DNA of 64,000 nucleotides from DATILI01 sp035476635 (GCA_035476635.1 DATILI010000168.1:124001-188000), one strand, 5' to 3'. Positions 49,857 through 58,569 are shown, counted from the first letter of the stretch. Made by a program: numbers and translations. Notes: generated by a model from the letters alone, not told the origin.

Positions 49857-50615
49857 TCATACCACCAGATAGCCGCCATCCACTGGCAGCGTGACCCCGG
49901 TCACATAGCTGGCCGCGTCAGATGCCAGGAACAGCACCGGCCCGACCATCTCTTCAACACCGGCAAAGCGACGCATCGGCACATGCTGAAGATAACGCTC
50001 CATGTGCTGCGCGTTGGCCCTCGAAGCGTCGGTCATTGGCGTCTCGGTCAGACCGGGGGCAATGGCATTGACGCGAATTCCTTCGGTGGCGAGCTGGGCG
50101 GCCATGGTGCGCGTGAATTGCAGCAGCGCGCCCTTGGAAGCGGCATAGCCCGGGGAAACGAGATTCGCCACGAAGGACTGGATCGATGCAACGTTGACGA
50201 TGCAGCCTCGTGTTTCCCGCAGCGGGCCGAGGAATGCCCGCGTGACGTTGAATGGGCCATCGACGTTGACGGCGAAATGCCCGCGCCACTTGTCCGGTGT
50301 TTCCGGATCATCGAGAGCGCCCCCTCGCAGCTGCACGCCCGCATTGTTCACCAAAATGGCCACCACGCCCGCCTCGGCAGCGACCTGCGACGCGACGCGA
50401 TGGCAGGTAGCGGCATCGCAGATGTCCAGCGCATAGGCCCAAGCTCGGCCGCCATCCGCGCGCAACTCCTGGGCGATCGACTGGACTGCATCCAGGGTCA
50501 GATCCGTCAGAACCACGGCGGCACCCGCCCGCGCCAATCCGCGCGCCAGCGCTGCGCCGATGCCCCGCCCGGCGCCCGTCACCAAAGCGAGCTTTCCTGC
50601 AAGTGATTCGTTCAT
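49857..50615 (-). CDS. Short-chain dehydrogenase/reductase
   Basis: A 252-residue classical SDR: LVTGAGRGIGAALARGLARAG, VLTDL after the second strand (Asp, NAD preference), LVNNAGVQLRGG, VNVASIQSFVANLVSPGYAASKG (Ser, Tyr, Lys; written as VASIQSF and GYAASKG) and VDGGYLVV at the end. It is similar to the next SDR gene upstream, including the unusual ASIQSF/ASVQSF stretch, so the pair arose by duplication or shares a substrate type. Start ATG 50615 with GAGAG upstream. Confidence 0.92.
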   Translation of the reverse strand: MNESLAGKLALVTGAGRGIGAALARGLARAGAAVVLTDLTLDAVQSIAQELRADGGRAWAYALDICDAATCHRVASQVAAEAGVVAILVNNAGVQLRGGALDDPETPDKWRGHFAVNVDGPFNVTRAFLGPLRETRGCIVNVASIQSFVANLVSPGYAASKGALLQFTRTMAAQLATEGIRVNAIAPGLTETPMTDASRANAQHMERYLQHVPMRRFAGVEEMVGPVLFLASDAASYVTGVTLPVDGGYLVV

Positions 50616-50691
50616 GTCAACTCTCACTGCTCTGGCGTGAGAGAACGTCAATTCGATTTTCGGAAGTCATGGCGTGTATCCCTTGTGCGGA

Positions 50692-51465
50692 TCAAAGAGT
50701 AAGGAAGCCGCCGTCGACGGGCAGGACCGTGCCATTGACAAAGCTGGCAAGAGGTGAGGCCAAAAAGACGACTGGTCCCGCAATTTCCTTCGCCTGACCG
50801 GCCCGCTTCATCGGCGTGTGGGAGAGCACGAACGCCATGCGGTCGGGGTTCGCGCGCGAATGCGCAGTCTGCTGTGTTTCGATGAAACCAGGAGCGACAG
50901 CATTGACCCGGATCTCATAGCGGGCCAGTTCAACCGCAAGCGACTTGGTGAGCATCGCGATCGCACCCTTGCTCGTGGCGTATGCGGTCGTGTCGTTCGG
51001 AGCGGCGACGAACGACTGGACCGAGGCCAGGTTGATGATGTTGCCGCGCGTTGCCTTCAGCTGGTCGAGGAACGCGGTAACGCCATACATGATCCCGTCG
51101 ACGTTGACTGCCATCAGCTCACGCCAGGTATGCAGATGTTCAGGTGCGCCCACCAAGCCGCGTCGGTGAATCCCGGCGTTGTTCACCAGGATTGAAGTAT
51201 TGCCCGCAAGCTGCTTGACCCGCTCGGCTACCTGGGGCGCCTCTTCCGGATTGGCGACGTTCCACTGAAGGGACCATGCTTTTCCTCCGGCCTTTGCTAT
51301 CGCATCGGCAGTTGCCGCGGCGGTCTCGCCATCCATGTCGGCAACAACGACGACGGCCCCGGCGTCGGCCAACCCAAATGCAATTTCCTTGCCCATGCCC
51401 TGTCCGCCACCCGTGACGACAGCCACCTGGTTTTCGAGGAGGGGATTTCCGTTCAGTTCGAGCAT
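50692..51465 (-). CDS. Short-chain dehydrogenase/reductase
   Basis: A 257-residue SDR: AVVTGGGQGMGKEIAFGLADAG, VVADMD (NAD-type Asp), LVNNAGIHRRG, NLASVQSFVAAPNDTTAY with ATSKG, and VDGGFLTL. NGIHRR/NAGVQLR and the SVQSF segment mirror the neighbour at 49857-50615. Oxidation of an alcohol or hydroxy acid generated from the nitrile, or its conversion before hydration, would fit. It lies 31 bp after the nitrile hydratase accessory gene and 76 bp before the next SDR, the widest gap in the operon. Confidence 0.92.
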   Translation of the reverse strand: MLELNGNPLLENQVAVVTGGGQGMGKEIAFGLADAGAVVVVADMDGETAAATADAIAKAGGKAWSLQWNVANPEEAPQVAERVKQLAGNTSILVNNAGIHRRGLVGAPEHLHTWRELMAVNVDGIMYGVTAFLDQLKATRGNIINLASVQSFVAAPNDTTAYATSKGAIAMLTKSLAVELARYEIRVNAVAPGFIETQQTAHSRANPDRMAFVLSHTPMKRAGQAKEIAGPVVFLASPLASFVNGTVLPVDGGFLTL

Positions 51466-51496
51466 CTCAAGATTCCCTGATACTTGTTGGTCAGAC

Positions 51497-52027
51497 TCAC
51501 GTCGGCTCCTTCTTCTGCGCTGGGCTCACCGCGATCGGGCGGGGCCACGCGTCATGCTCATCGTCGCCATGCTCGTGGTCATCGTGATCGGCGTGTTCGG
51601 CCAGCCAGCGCTCGATTGCGGGCGGGGGTGGCGACCAGTCGCGACTGAACTGCACGGGATGGCCGTGCTCGGTGTTGATGTAGGAACGGCGCCAGTGCTC
51701 GTGCGTATCGACGATGTCGTCGCGCGAAACGACGCCTCGGCTGGTCAGCAGCGACTCGAGCGCGTCCAGCCATTGGCGAAAGTAGGCGTCCACGCCCGAC
51801 TCGCCAACGGCCTGTGGCCGCGCGGCAATCTCCGCCGAAAAGACCTCCACCCAATGTTTCCAGCTGAACAGTCCCTGCTGGCTGAGCGCCACGGTCGAGG
51901 CGAACAATTCCGCCTGCCACGGTTCGGCAAACACCGGGCCACCGTCCTCGCCCAGCGGAAGCGGCTGGGCACCGGGAGTCGCGCAGGCATCCACTACCTG
52001 GCGCATGCTTTCAGTTGCTGTGTTCAT
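51497..52027 (-). CDS. Nitrile hydratase accessory protein (activator)
   Basis: A 176-residue accessory protein with the signature FAEPWQAELFASTVALSQQG, followed by LFSWKHWVEVFSAEI, related to the beta-subunit N-terminal fold. In cobalt enzymes such proteins deliver the metal-loaded alpha subunit by self-subunit swapping. The ATG overlaps the beta-subunit stop (ATGA). The C-terminal 35 residues contain a run rich in His, Asp and Glu (EHADHDDHEHGDDEHD) that looks like a metal-binding tail and would suit cobalt handling. Confidence 0.9.
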   Translation of the reverse strand: MNTATESMRQVVDACATPGAQPLPLGEDGGPVFAEPWQAELFASTVALSQQGLFSWKHWVEVFSAEIAARPQAVGESGVDAYFRQWLDALESLLTSRGVVSRDDIVDTHEHWRRSYINTEHGHPVQFSRDWSPPPPAIERWLAEHADHDDHEHGDDEHDAWPRPIAVSPAQKKEPT

Positions 52028-52698
52028 GCCGCCACCGGATCCAGGTATTCCTCGTACAGGTCGAGGTGGATGGCCTCTCGGCGGCCGGCCGACTCCCCCC
52101 ACAGCTCCTCGGCTTCGAATCGAACCGAATACAGTTGCTGTGGCCTGTCGCCCAGGCCCTGGGCCCGGGTATCGGAAAAGCCGAAGCTGCCATGGTCCAT
52201 GACCACGGTCCCAAGCTTGCCGCGTGCATAGCGGGGTAACCGGGTGTGATGCTTTGGGTGGAAGTTTTTCGCGCGCACGCTGTCACCCACCTCGAACCGC
52301 GCAGGTAGCTCCGCCGCCATCGCAATCGATCCGCCGGCCGTGAAGAAGGCCCAGCAGTCCTCGACCGTGAGCTTGGCAATCCCGGCTTGGCCGGTGGCGC
52401 CGGAGGTGAGTACCCGGCCGGCCTCCACCTCCTGCGCGGTGACCAGGCCCTTCTTGACGATCAGGTCCTCCAGGAAGTGCAGCCACCTCGCGTAATACGG
52501 CGAGCCGAGGTACTCGGACTGGTTCATGTTCTCCATCGACGAGCGTGCCTCGTCGGCGCACCAGGCGCCGGTGAACCACACGCCCATCACCACGGCGCAG
52601 ACCTTGCGCTCCCAGTCTTCGTGGAACACCGGCTCGCTCTCGCTCCAGCGGATCGGGCCATGCCCGTGCGTGCCGCCAAAATCATGCACTCCATTCAT
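52024..52698 (-). CDS. nthB: Nitrile hydratase subunit beta
   Basis: A 224-residue beta subunit starting MNGVHDFGGTHGHGPI, the typical opening of this family, followed by EPVFHEDWERKVCAVVMG, SEYLGSPYYARWLHFLEDL, and the C-terminal SH3-like barrel (FEVGDSVRAKNFHPKHHTRLP then YARGKLGTVV). With the alpha subunit it forms the heterotetrameric enzyme that hydrates nitriles to amides in the cytoplasm. The two conserved arginines that contact the oxidised cysteines cannot be placed by eye. Order alpha-beta-accessory is standard. Confidence 0.95.
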   Translation of the reverse strand: MNGVHDFGGTHGHGPIRWSESEPVFHEDWERKVCAVVMGVWFTGAWCADEARSSMENMNQSEYLGSPYYARWLHFLEDLIVKKGLVTAQEVEAGRVLTSGATGQAGIAKLTVEDCWAFFTAGGSIAMAAELPARFEVGDSVRAKNFHPKHHTRLPRYARGKLGTVVMDHGSFGFSDTRAQGLGDRPQQLYSVRFEAEELWGESAGRREAIHLDLYEEYLDPVAA

Positions 52699-52715
52699 CG
52701 CGCGCTCCCGTCAAT

Positions 52716-53312
52716 TCAATCAGGTGTCTTCGGCAGGCCTGTGCCGATCATGGAATCGCGCGTCACCAGCTCCAAGAGGCGCTCCTCGCTCCAGCCTTCG
52801 GTGCCGCGAGGACGCATCGGAAGAACCAGGTAGCGGATCTCCGCGTTCGAGTCCCAGACGCGCACTTCGATGGAATCGGGAAGGGAAAGCCCGAATTCGG
52901 CCAGGACGGCGCGTGGCTCGGCAACGATACGGCTGCGGTAGGCGGCCGTCTTGTACCAGGTGGGCGGCAGGCCCAAGGTCGGCCACGGGTAGCAGGAGCA
53001 CAAGGTGCACACGCAGACGTTGTGCACCGACAGCGTGTTCTCCAGCACCACCATGTGCTCGCCCTGGCCCCCGGTATAGCCGAGTTCGGCGATCGCGGCG
53101 GTTCCGTCCTTCAACAGCCGCTCCCGGTAGGTGGAGTCGGCCCAGGCCTTCGCGACGACTTTGGCGCCGTTGCGCGGACCCACCCTGTGCTCGAAAATTT
53201 CGATCATTTCATCGACCACTTTCGGGTCGAGCAGGTCGCGTTCGATCATCAGGGTCTCGATCGCCTTGATCCGCAGCGCCGGGCTCTTCGGCGGCTGGGT
53301 AGGTTCGCTCAT
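52716..53312 (-). CDS. nthA: Nitrile hydratase subunit alpha, cobalt type
   Basis: A 198-residue alpha subunit. The metal-binding motif VCTLCSCYPW (Cys102, Cys105, Ser106, Cys107) has Thr in the second position, which distinguishes non-corrin cobalt enzymes from the iron type (CSLCSC). ALRIKAIETLMIERDL, then VGPRNGAKVVAKAWADSTYR are family hallmarks. The cysteines are expected to be oxidised to sulfinic and sulfenic acids in the mature enzyme. Cobalt dependence agrees with the CbiM-like permease gene 24 bp upstream. Confidence 0.96.
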   Translation of the reverse strand: MSEPTQPPKSPALRIKAIETLMIERDLLDPKVVDEMIEIFEHRVGPRNGAKVVAKAWADSTYRERLLKDGTAAIAELGYTGGQGEHMVVLENTLSVHNVCVCTLCSCYPWPTLGLPPTWYKTAAYRSRIVAEPRAVLAEFGLSLPDSIEVRVWDSNAEIRYLVLPMRPRGTEGWSEERLLELVTRDSMIGTGLPKTPD

Positions 53313-53336
53313 CGCGTTACTCCCTTCGTTCGATCG

Positions 53337-53966
53337 TCAGTGGGTGGGACGCAGGTCGAGGCAGACCGCGACTCCCGGCAGCGCCTTCACCTGCCGCGCG
53401 ACCGCCAACAAGGCGACCGTCAGCACGGGCTCCAGGAGCACCACAACCAGGTAGGACGCCGCGAACCGCGCCCAGTCGGCGAGCGCCGCCGGCTGCTCGC
53501 CCATCGCCAGCCAGAAACCCACCATGGCGGTGACACCCGCGTAATAGGCGCCGTCGAGCCGGAGCACCGCGGCCAGGTCGACCTTGGCCAATCGGCGCCC
53601 GATCGCGGCGTGCACCAGCAGCAACGGGAGCGCGAGCGACAGCGTGTTGACCGACAGGTGCACAAGGTCCGCCGGTTCCAGGAGCAAGCCCTGTATCAGA
53701 AGGCCCAGCGCGAACCCGACCACCGTCGGGACGAGGCCGAACAGCAGGTAGACCGGCATCGCGCCGACGAAGTGCAACTCCGACGGCCCGACCTTCAGAT
53801 GGAATGCCTGCATGCACAGGGTGAAGAACGCCGCGGCCAGCAGCGTGCGCACCAAGCCGGCGGGCCTCCGTACCAACGACGGCACGCAAGCCGCCATCAG
53901 GCCGAGCGCGGTGAGATTGGCCGCCGCCACCTTGACCGAAGAAAGGACGCCGGGCTCGATATGCAT
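53337..53966 (-). CDS. CbiM-like energy-coupling-factor S-component, probable cobalt permease
   Basis: A 209-residue inner-membrane protein with about six hydrophobic segments. It begins MHIEPGVLSS; in CbiM/NikM proteins the N-terminal Met-His inserts into the membrane and binds Co or Ni, so the start must be exactly here. Other family-like stretches are MQAFHLKVGPSELHFVGAMP and VHLSVNTLSLALPLLLVH. No CbiN, CbiQ or CbiO genes accompany it. The position directly before cobalt nitrile hydratase genes argues for cobalt rather than nickel, and for a role like that of the NhlF transporter in Rhodococcus. Confidence 0.8.
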   Translation of the reverse strand: MHIEPGVLSSVKVAAANLTALGLMAACVPSLVRRPAGLVRTLLAAAFFTLCMQAFHLKVGPSELHFVGAMPVYLLFGLVPTVVGFALGLLIQGLLLEPADLVHLSVNTLSLALPLLLVHAAIGRRLAKVDLAAVLRLDGAYYAGVTAMVGFWLAMGEQPAALADWARFAASYLVVVLLEPVLTVALLAVARQVKALPGVAVCLDLRPTH

Positions 53967-53987
53967 TTTGTTACTCCCTGGGGTTTA

Positions 53988-54977
53988 TCAGCGCTTGGGC
54001 CAGGCCTGGCATTCCTGGTCGACGTTTGCAGCTGTCACCTTGGGCATCGGAACGTAGACCGACTTTTCCATCTTCTTGCCGGCGAAATGATTCACCACAC
54101 TGTCGATCGCATAGCGAGCCTCGTCGATGGGCGACTGTTTGGTCGTCGCATACTGACGTCCCGCCTTGATGTTCGCGATGCCAGCCGGCTCGCACCCGCG
54201 TCCAACTGCCGCCAGCGTCTTCAGATCGATGCCCGCACGCTCCGCCGCGACAAGGGCGCCCTGCAGCATGAGATCCTCGTGAGAGTAGATGCCCTTGATG
54301 TTCTTGCCGTACTTGGTGAATAGGCCGGTGGCGGCCTCGGTTGCCGTGCCCGTGTCCCAGTTGCCCGGCTGCGAGCCCACGATCCGGATGCCTGGAGCGA
54401 GCTTCTTGAGTTCCTCGCGGAAACCCTTGTCGATCGACATGGTCTGCGCCTGGCCGATGATGCCTGTGATCAAGATGATGTCGCCACTGGTTCCGAGGCC
54501 TTTGGCCTTGAACGCATCGACCATCAACTGGGCGGCAAGGCGGCCGGAGCCTTCATAGTTGCCCCCCGTGTATTGGATCCACAGATCGCTCATTTTCATG
54601 TCGGGCTCCACGTCAGTCAGCAGCAGGGGAATGCCCGCGGCCTTCACCTTGCGCATGGCCGGAAAAAGGGCCGTGCCATCAATCGTCCACAGAAGGATCG
54701 CGTCGGGCTTCTTGGCGATGGCCTGTTCCACCTGCGCGGCCTGCTGGGCGGCGTCGAACTTGTTCGTCACGAGTTCGAGCTCGATGCCTGCGTCTTTCGC
54801 GAACTTGCGGACGGCGTCGTTGTAGACGGCGCAGTACTCGCAGATGTCGTCGGCCCCAAGCAAGATGACCTTTTTGCCCTTGTGCGCTTGCGCCAATGCA
54901 CTGCCTGCGGCCAATGCCAACACCGTGCCGGCCACCACGACGCCAGCTAGGCGACGCAGGGAGTTTTTATAGTTCAT
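53988..54977 (-). CDS. ABC importer periplasmic binding protein (RbsB/sugar-type)
   Basis: A 329-residue periplasmic binding protein. Signal peptide: RR-containing head, then AGVVVAGTVLALAAGSALA with cleavage near residue 29. The mature protein shows the type I fold (KKVILLGADDICEYCAVYND, DAILLWTIDGTALFPAM, GDIILITGIIGQAQ). Three cysteine clusters (DICEYC, GRGCEP, DQECQAW) may give disulfides. It is annotated as sugar binding by family only. In this operon the ligand is more likely the nitrile or its precursor. Confidence 0.92.
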   Translation of the reverse strand: MNYKNSLRRLAGVVVAGTVLALAAGSALAQAHKGKKVILLGADDICEYCAVYNDAVRKFAKDAGIELELVTNKFDAAQQAAQVEQAIAKKPDAILLWTIDGTALFPAMRKVKAAGIPLLLTDVEPDMKMSDLWIQYTGGNYEGSGRLAAQLMVDAFKAKGLGTSGDIILITGIIGQAQTMSIDKGFREELKKLAPGIRIVGSQPGNWDTGTATEAATGLFTKYGKNIKGIYSHEDLMLQGALVAAERAGIDLKTLAAVGRGCEPAGIANIKAGRQYATTKQSPIDEARYAIDSVVNHFAGKKMEKSVYVPMPKVTAANVDQECQAWPKR

Positions 54978-54998
54978 GTGAAATGTCCTTTCGTTGTT

Positions 54999-55985
54999 TC
55001 AGGGGTTCAGGGAAGATCGAGAATTTGTCCGCGCCAGGCTGAACCGTTCGCGAAGCCAAGCGCCTGGCTCACCGTCGACCAGCACCGCTGCCAGCAGCAC
55101 GCCACCGTTGAGCAGGAGAATCGCGGGGGTGCCGGCGCCCACCAGGCTCAGGCCATTGTTGAGGACCGCCAGCACCAGCACGCCCATCGCGATGCCCAGG
55201 GGAGTGCCGACGCCTCCGCTCAGCGCCACGCCGCCAAGGATCGCGGCGGTCGCCGCTTGCAAAAGCAGGTTCGCGCCAAACTGCGATGCTGCACGTCCAA
55301 GGCTGACCGAAAGCAGGGCACCGGCCAACGCGCCGAGCAGGCCGCTGATCACAAAGACGGCGATCACGGCCGAAGACACACGCGCACCACTCATCAGGGC
55401 CGCCTTCCGCCGGCTGCCGGCGGCGACGATGTCGCGCCCAATCCGCGTGCCGCGCAGCATCAACGCAACTGCGACGAAGCAAGCCACCGTCGCCAGGCTG
55501 CGCGGAGAGAACACTGCCAGCCACTTGGTGTCCACGAAATCGGTCAGCTCGTAGTGGGTGAAGGTCACGCCCTCCCCTCCCTCAATCCATACGGCCATGC
55601 CTTTGAGCAAAATCATCACGCCCAGTGTCGTCACCAGCGAGGACACGCCGAGCTTGAGCGTGAGCAGCCCGTTGGCCAGGCCAATCAAGGCGCCGAACCC
55701 GAGCGCGCACGCGGCGCCCGCGGCCACGTTCTGTTCACCGATCTTGACCATCACCAGGCCCGCCACGGCGACCATGGCCCCTGCGCTCAGGTCGAATTCG
55801 CCGGCCAGCATGGTCAGCGCCAGCCCCAGCGTCACCAGCCCCAGGAGAGCGGCCATCTGGCCCAAGGCATAAAGGTTGCCCAGCGAGAGGAAGTCGGCGT
55901 TGGCCGCCGTGAAGTAGGCGGCCATCAGCACCAGCAGCACGCTGCGCAGCAGCGCCAGCGGGTCGGCCATCAGACGTTCGATCAT
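54999..55985 (-). CDS. ABC importer permease (RbsC type)
   Basis: A 328-residue inner-membrane permease with about nine hydrophobic segments, of the ribose/sugar-type family: LTMLAGEFDLSAGAMVAVAGL and the loop ATAAILGGVALSGGVGTPLG are hallmarks of the BPD_transp_2 domain. It is the second of two consecutive permeases, so the channel is likely a heterodimer. It sits 16 bp after the other permease gene and 21 bp before the binding-protein gene. Confidence 0.93.
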   Translation of the reverse strand: MIERLMADPLALLRSVLLVLMAAYFTAANADFLSLGNLYALGQMAALLGLVTLGLALTMLAGEFDLSAGAMVAVAGLVMVKIGEQNVAAGAACALGFGALIGLANGLLTLKLGVSSLVTTLGVMILLKGMAVWIEGGEGVTFTHYELTDFVDTKWLAVFSPRSLATVACFVAVALMLRGTRIGRDIVAAGSRRKAALMSGARVSSAVIAVFVISGLLGALAGALLSVSLGRAASQFGANLLLQAATAAILGGVALSGGVGTPLGIAMGVLVLAVLNNGLSLVGAGTPAILLLNGGVLLAAVLVDGEPGAWLRERFSLARTNSRSSLNP

Positions 55986-56001
55986 GTTGATTGCTCCCTC
56001 T

Positions 56002-57015
56002 TCAGCGGCGCAAGCGCGCCAGCAAGCTGCCAGCCGTGACGGCAGCCAGGACGGCCAGGCCCTTGACCATCAGCTGCACTTCGTACGAAAAGTTGTTGAC
56101 CAGCAGGATGTTGGTCAGCACGGCCAGGAATAGAGCGCCGACGGCGGCGTCCACGATGCGCCCACGACCTCCCGAGATGGCGACGCCGCCGACCAGCACC
56201 GCGGCAATAGCGTTGAAGTCGAGGTCGCCGCCGACACGCATGTTCCCCGTTCCCGACTGGGCGGCGATAAGCACCCCGGCCGCCGCGGCGCTGAGCCCGC
56301 ACAGAAAGTACGACAGAAGGACGACCCGCCGCGTGCGCAGGCCCGCCAACTCTGCCGCCTGCGGATTGGTCCCGCGCAAGCGCAGCTCACGGCCGGCACG
56401 GGTGCGCTGCATCAGCACTTCGACCAGCACGACCACGAGCAGAAACAACAGGGCCTGATACGGAAGGCCGGGCAGCAGCACGCCATTGCCGAGCCACTCG
56501 GTCTTGCCTGTTGCCAGGACCGTGCGCCCGCCCGACACCAGCGTCGCGATACCCCCGATGATCGATCCGGCCGCGATGGAGGTGATGATGGGATTGCAGC
56601 GCAGCAGCCCCACCGCGACACCCTGGAGGATGCCGGCGGCGGCGCCCATTCCCAGCGCGCCGAGGCAGGCGACCGCCAAGCCGTGCTGGGACATGCCGGC
56701 GAACAGGATGGATGCGAAAGCCGCCGTCGGCGCCAGCGAGAGCGCGAACAGGTTCCCGCCGATGGTCACGGCCGCGAGACCTACCGCGACGACGCCCACG
56801 GCCGAGGCCGAGTAAAGTATGGCGGCGATGTTGCCGGCCGAGGCGAAGTTCTCGAGCGACAGCGCAGCCCACCCGAACATCAGCACCGTCAGCAGCTGGA
56901 TCGTCGTGGCCTGCAGGCGGGCAGGCGCGAACAGCGGACGAAGGGCCAACGCGGCCTCGGCGAATGCCTTGGGCTGGGCCGCCACAGGCAGCGAGACAGG
57001 GGTGGGTTGCCTCAT
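56002..57015 (-). CDS. ABC importer permease (RbsC type)
   Basis: A 337-residue permease of the same family as its neighbour: AVTIGGNLFALSLAPTAAFA in the place where DLS motifs normally stand, RLRGTNPQAAELAGLRTRRV and FNAIAAVLVGGVAISGGRG. Around nine membrane segments can be traced. The start overlaps the stop of the ATPase gene by 4 bp, so subunits are translationally coupled. The N terminus is longer than usual, with a hydrophilic head of about 35 residues. Confidence 0.93.
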   Translation of the reverse strand: MRQPTPVSLPVAAQPKAFAEAALALRPLFAPARLQATTIQLLTVLMFGWAALSLENFASAGNIAAILYSASAVGVVAVGLAAVTIGGNLFALSLAPTAAFASILFAGMSQHGLAVACLGALGMGAAAGILQGVAVGLLRCNPIITSIAAGSIIGGIATLVSGGRTVLATGKTEWLGNGVLLPGLPYQALLFLLVVVLVEVLMQRTRAGRELRLRGTNPQAAELAGLRTRRVVLLSYFLCGLSAAAAGVLIAAQSGTGNMRVGGDLDFNAIAAVLVGGVAISGGRGRIVDAAVGALFLAVLTNILLVNNFSYEVQLMVKGLAVLAAVTAGSLLARLRR

Positions 57016-58532
57016 GCCGCAACCTCCTGCGCCGCGCCATGCAGCATGTCGTGCAGCACGTCGTCGGCCGATAGCAAGCTTCGGCGCGTGTCGCGAACGA
57101 TGCTGCCGCGATAAATGGTGATCACCCGGTCGGCGAGTTCCATGACCTCCTCCAGGTCGGTGGAGTAAAAGACGATGGTCAAACCCTGCTCCTGCGTCAT
57201 CTGCGTGAGTTGTGCATAGATCTCACTGCGGGCGCCGATGTCGACACCTCGGGTCGGCTCATTGAGCAGCAGCAGGCAGGGGCCCATCGCCACCGCCTTT
57301 CCCAGCGATACCTTCTGCTGGTTGCCACCGGAGAGTGTCGAGACTTCGTGCGGCAGCCGGGCCGGGTCCAACTGGAAGTCGCCTGCCAGCTTGCGCGCCC
57401 TCCCACGCACCATCCGGGACGACACCCACCCGCCCGGGCTGACTTCCGCCAGCACCTGCGACACCAGGTTCAGACCGATCGGGGCGTCCAGGAAGACACC
57501 TTTGCCGGCGCGGTCCTCAGCCACGTAGGCGATTCCCGCCCGCAAGGCGCCTGCAATCCCGTGCAGCGCTACGGCTTGTCCATTCAGTTCCAGTCGGCCG
57601 GTCACGCCGCGGCGCAGGCCGGCCATCGACTCCAGCAGCGCGTCCGCGCCTGAGCCAAGCTGACCGACGAGGGCAACGATTTCACCGGCCTCGAAGCGCA
57701 GGTCGAACGCTCCAGCCACGCCTGCGAGGCGCCACCCGCGCAGCCCCAAGCGGGGCGGGTCCGACCGCGGCCTCTCGGGACGGCCTTCATGCACTCCACG
57801 CGCCACATCGCGGCCGATCATCGCGCGAACCAGCTCGGCGCTGGTCAGCTCCGCCGTGTGGCGGGTGAAGATGTGGCGCCCACTGCGGAAAACCGTGACC
57901 CGTTGGGTCAGTGCGAATATTTCGTCCAGGCGGTGGCTGATGACTACGATGGTGGTGCCGTCGTTCCCCAGCTTGCGCAGCACCGCGAAGACCCGCTCGA
58001 TTTCGACGTCCGAGAGCGTCGCGGTCGGCTCATCAAGAAGCAGCACGCGCGCGCCCCTCGCGATGCCACGCGCGATCTCCACCAGCTGCTGTTCGGCAAG
58101 GCTGAGCCGGGCTGCGGGCGCGTCGAGGTCCACATGGCCGAGCCCCACGGCATCGAGGTGCTGACGTACCGTGCCGCGGAACCGCGCCCGCCGATAGATC
58201 GCACCGACCTCACGCGCGCCCAGCATGACGTTGTCAAGCACCGACAGGTGCGGAACAATAGAAAGCTCCTGGTGCACGATGGAGATCAGGCTGGGGTCCA
58301 CCTTTCGGCCCAGCGTGAGCGGCACGCCATCAACGCAGACTTCGCCCGTGTCCGGCTTGACGAAGCCACCCAGAATCTTGACGAGTGTGCTTTTGCCGGC
58401 GCCGTTTTCTCCGCACAGGCCATGAATCTCGCCCTGGTGCAGCTCGAAGCCCACGTCTTCCAGCGCCTGGACGCCGCCGTAGCGTTTTGACAAGCCTGTT
58501 GCCACCAGCACCGCAGAATTCGTCGTAGTCAT
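57012..58532 (-). CDS. ABC importer ATPase with two nucleotide-binding domains (RbsA type)
   Basis: A 506-residue double ATPase. Domain 1: HGLCGENGAGKSTLVKILGG (Walker A), RLSLAEQQLVEIARGIARGA (signature) and LLLDEPTATLSD (Walker B). Domain 2 is degenerate at Walker A (ALVGQLGSGADALLESMAG, lacking the GKS lysine) but has STLSGGNQQKVSLGKAVA and LLLNEPTRGVDIGA. One active and one degenerate site is normal for RbsA-like proteins. ATG at 58532. It is the first gene of the 13-gene operon ending at 47625, divergent from the AraC gene at 58738 over the repeats at 58570-58602. Confidence 0.94.
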   Translation of the reverse strand: MTTTNSAVLVATGLSKRYGGVQALEDVGFELHQGEIHGLCGENGAGKSTLVKILGGFVKPDTGEVCVDGVPLTLGRKVDPSLISIVHQELSIVPHLSVLDNVMLGAREVGAIYRRARFRGTVRQHLDAVGLGHVDLDAPAARLSLAEQQLVEIARGIARGARVLLLDEPTATLSDVEIERVFAVLRKLGNDGTTIVVISHRLDEIFALTQRVTVFRSGRHIFTRHTAELTSAELVRAMIGRDVARGVHEGRPERPRSDPPRLGLRGWRLAGVAGAFDLRFEAGEIVALVGQLGSGADALLESMAGLRRGVTGRLELNGQAVALHGIAGALRAGIAYVAEDRAGKGVFLDAPIGLNLVSQVLAEVSPGGWVSSRMVRGRARKLAGDFQLDPARLPHEVSTLSGGNQQKVSLGKAVAMGPCLLLLNEPTRGVDIGARSEIYAQLTQMTQEQGLTIVFYSTDLEEVMELADRVITIYRGSIVRDTRRSLLSADDVLHDMLHGAAQEVAA

Positions 58533-58569
58533 TGCAGCTATCGTAGGCAGCACGCGAGTGGGGCTCTCG

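Noticed and set aside
53022..54323. 433-codon rightward reading opposite nthA, the CbiM-like gene and the binding protein
   Set aside because: Crosses three well-supported genes on the other strand and has the Arg/His/Gln-rich composition of GC-shadow frames.
54978..56039. 353-codon rightward reading opposite the permease gene
   Set aside because: Opposes a clear membrane permease; sequence is low-complexity His/Gln/Arg.
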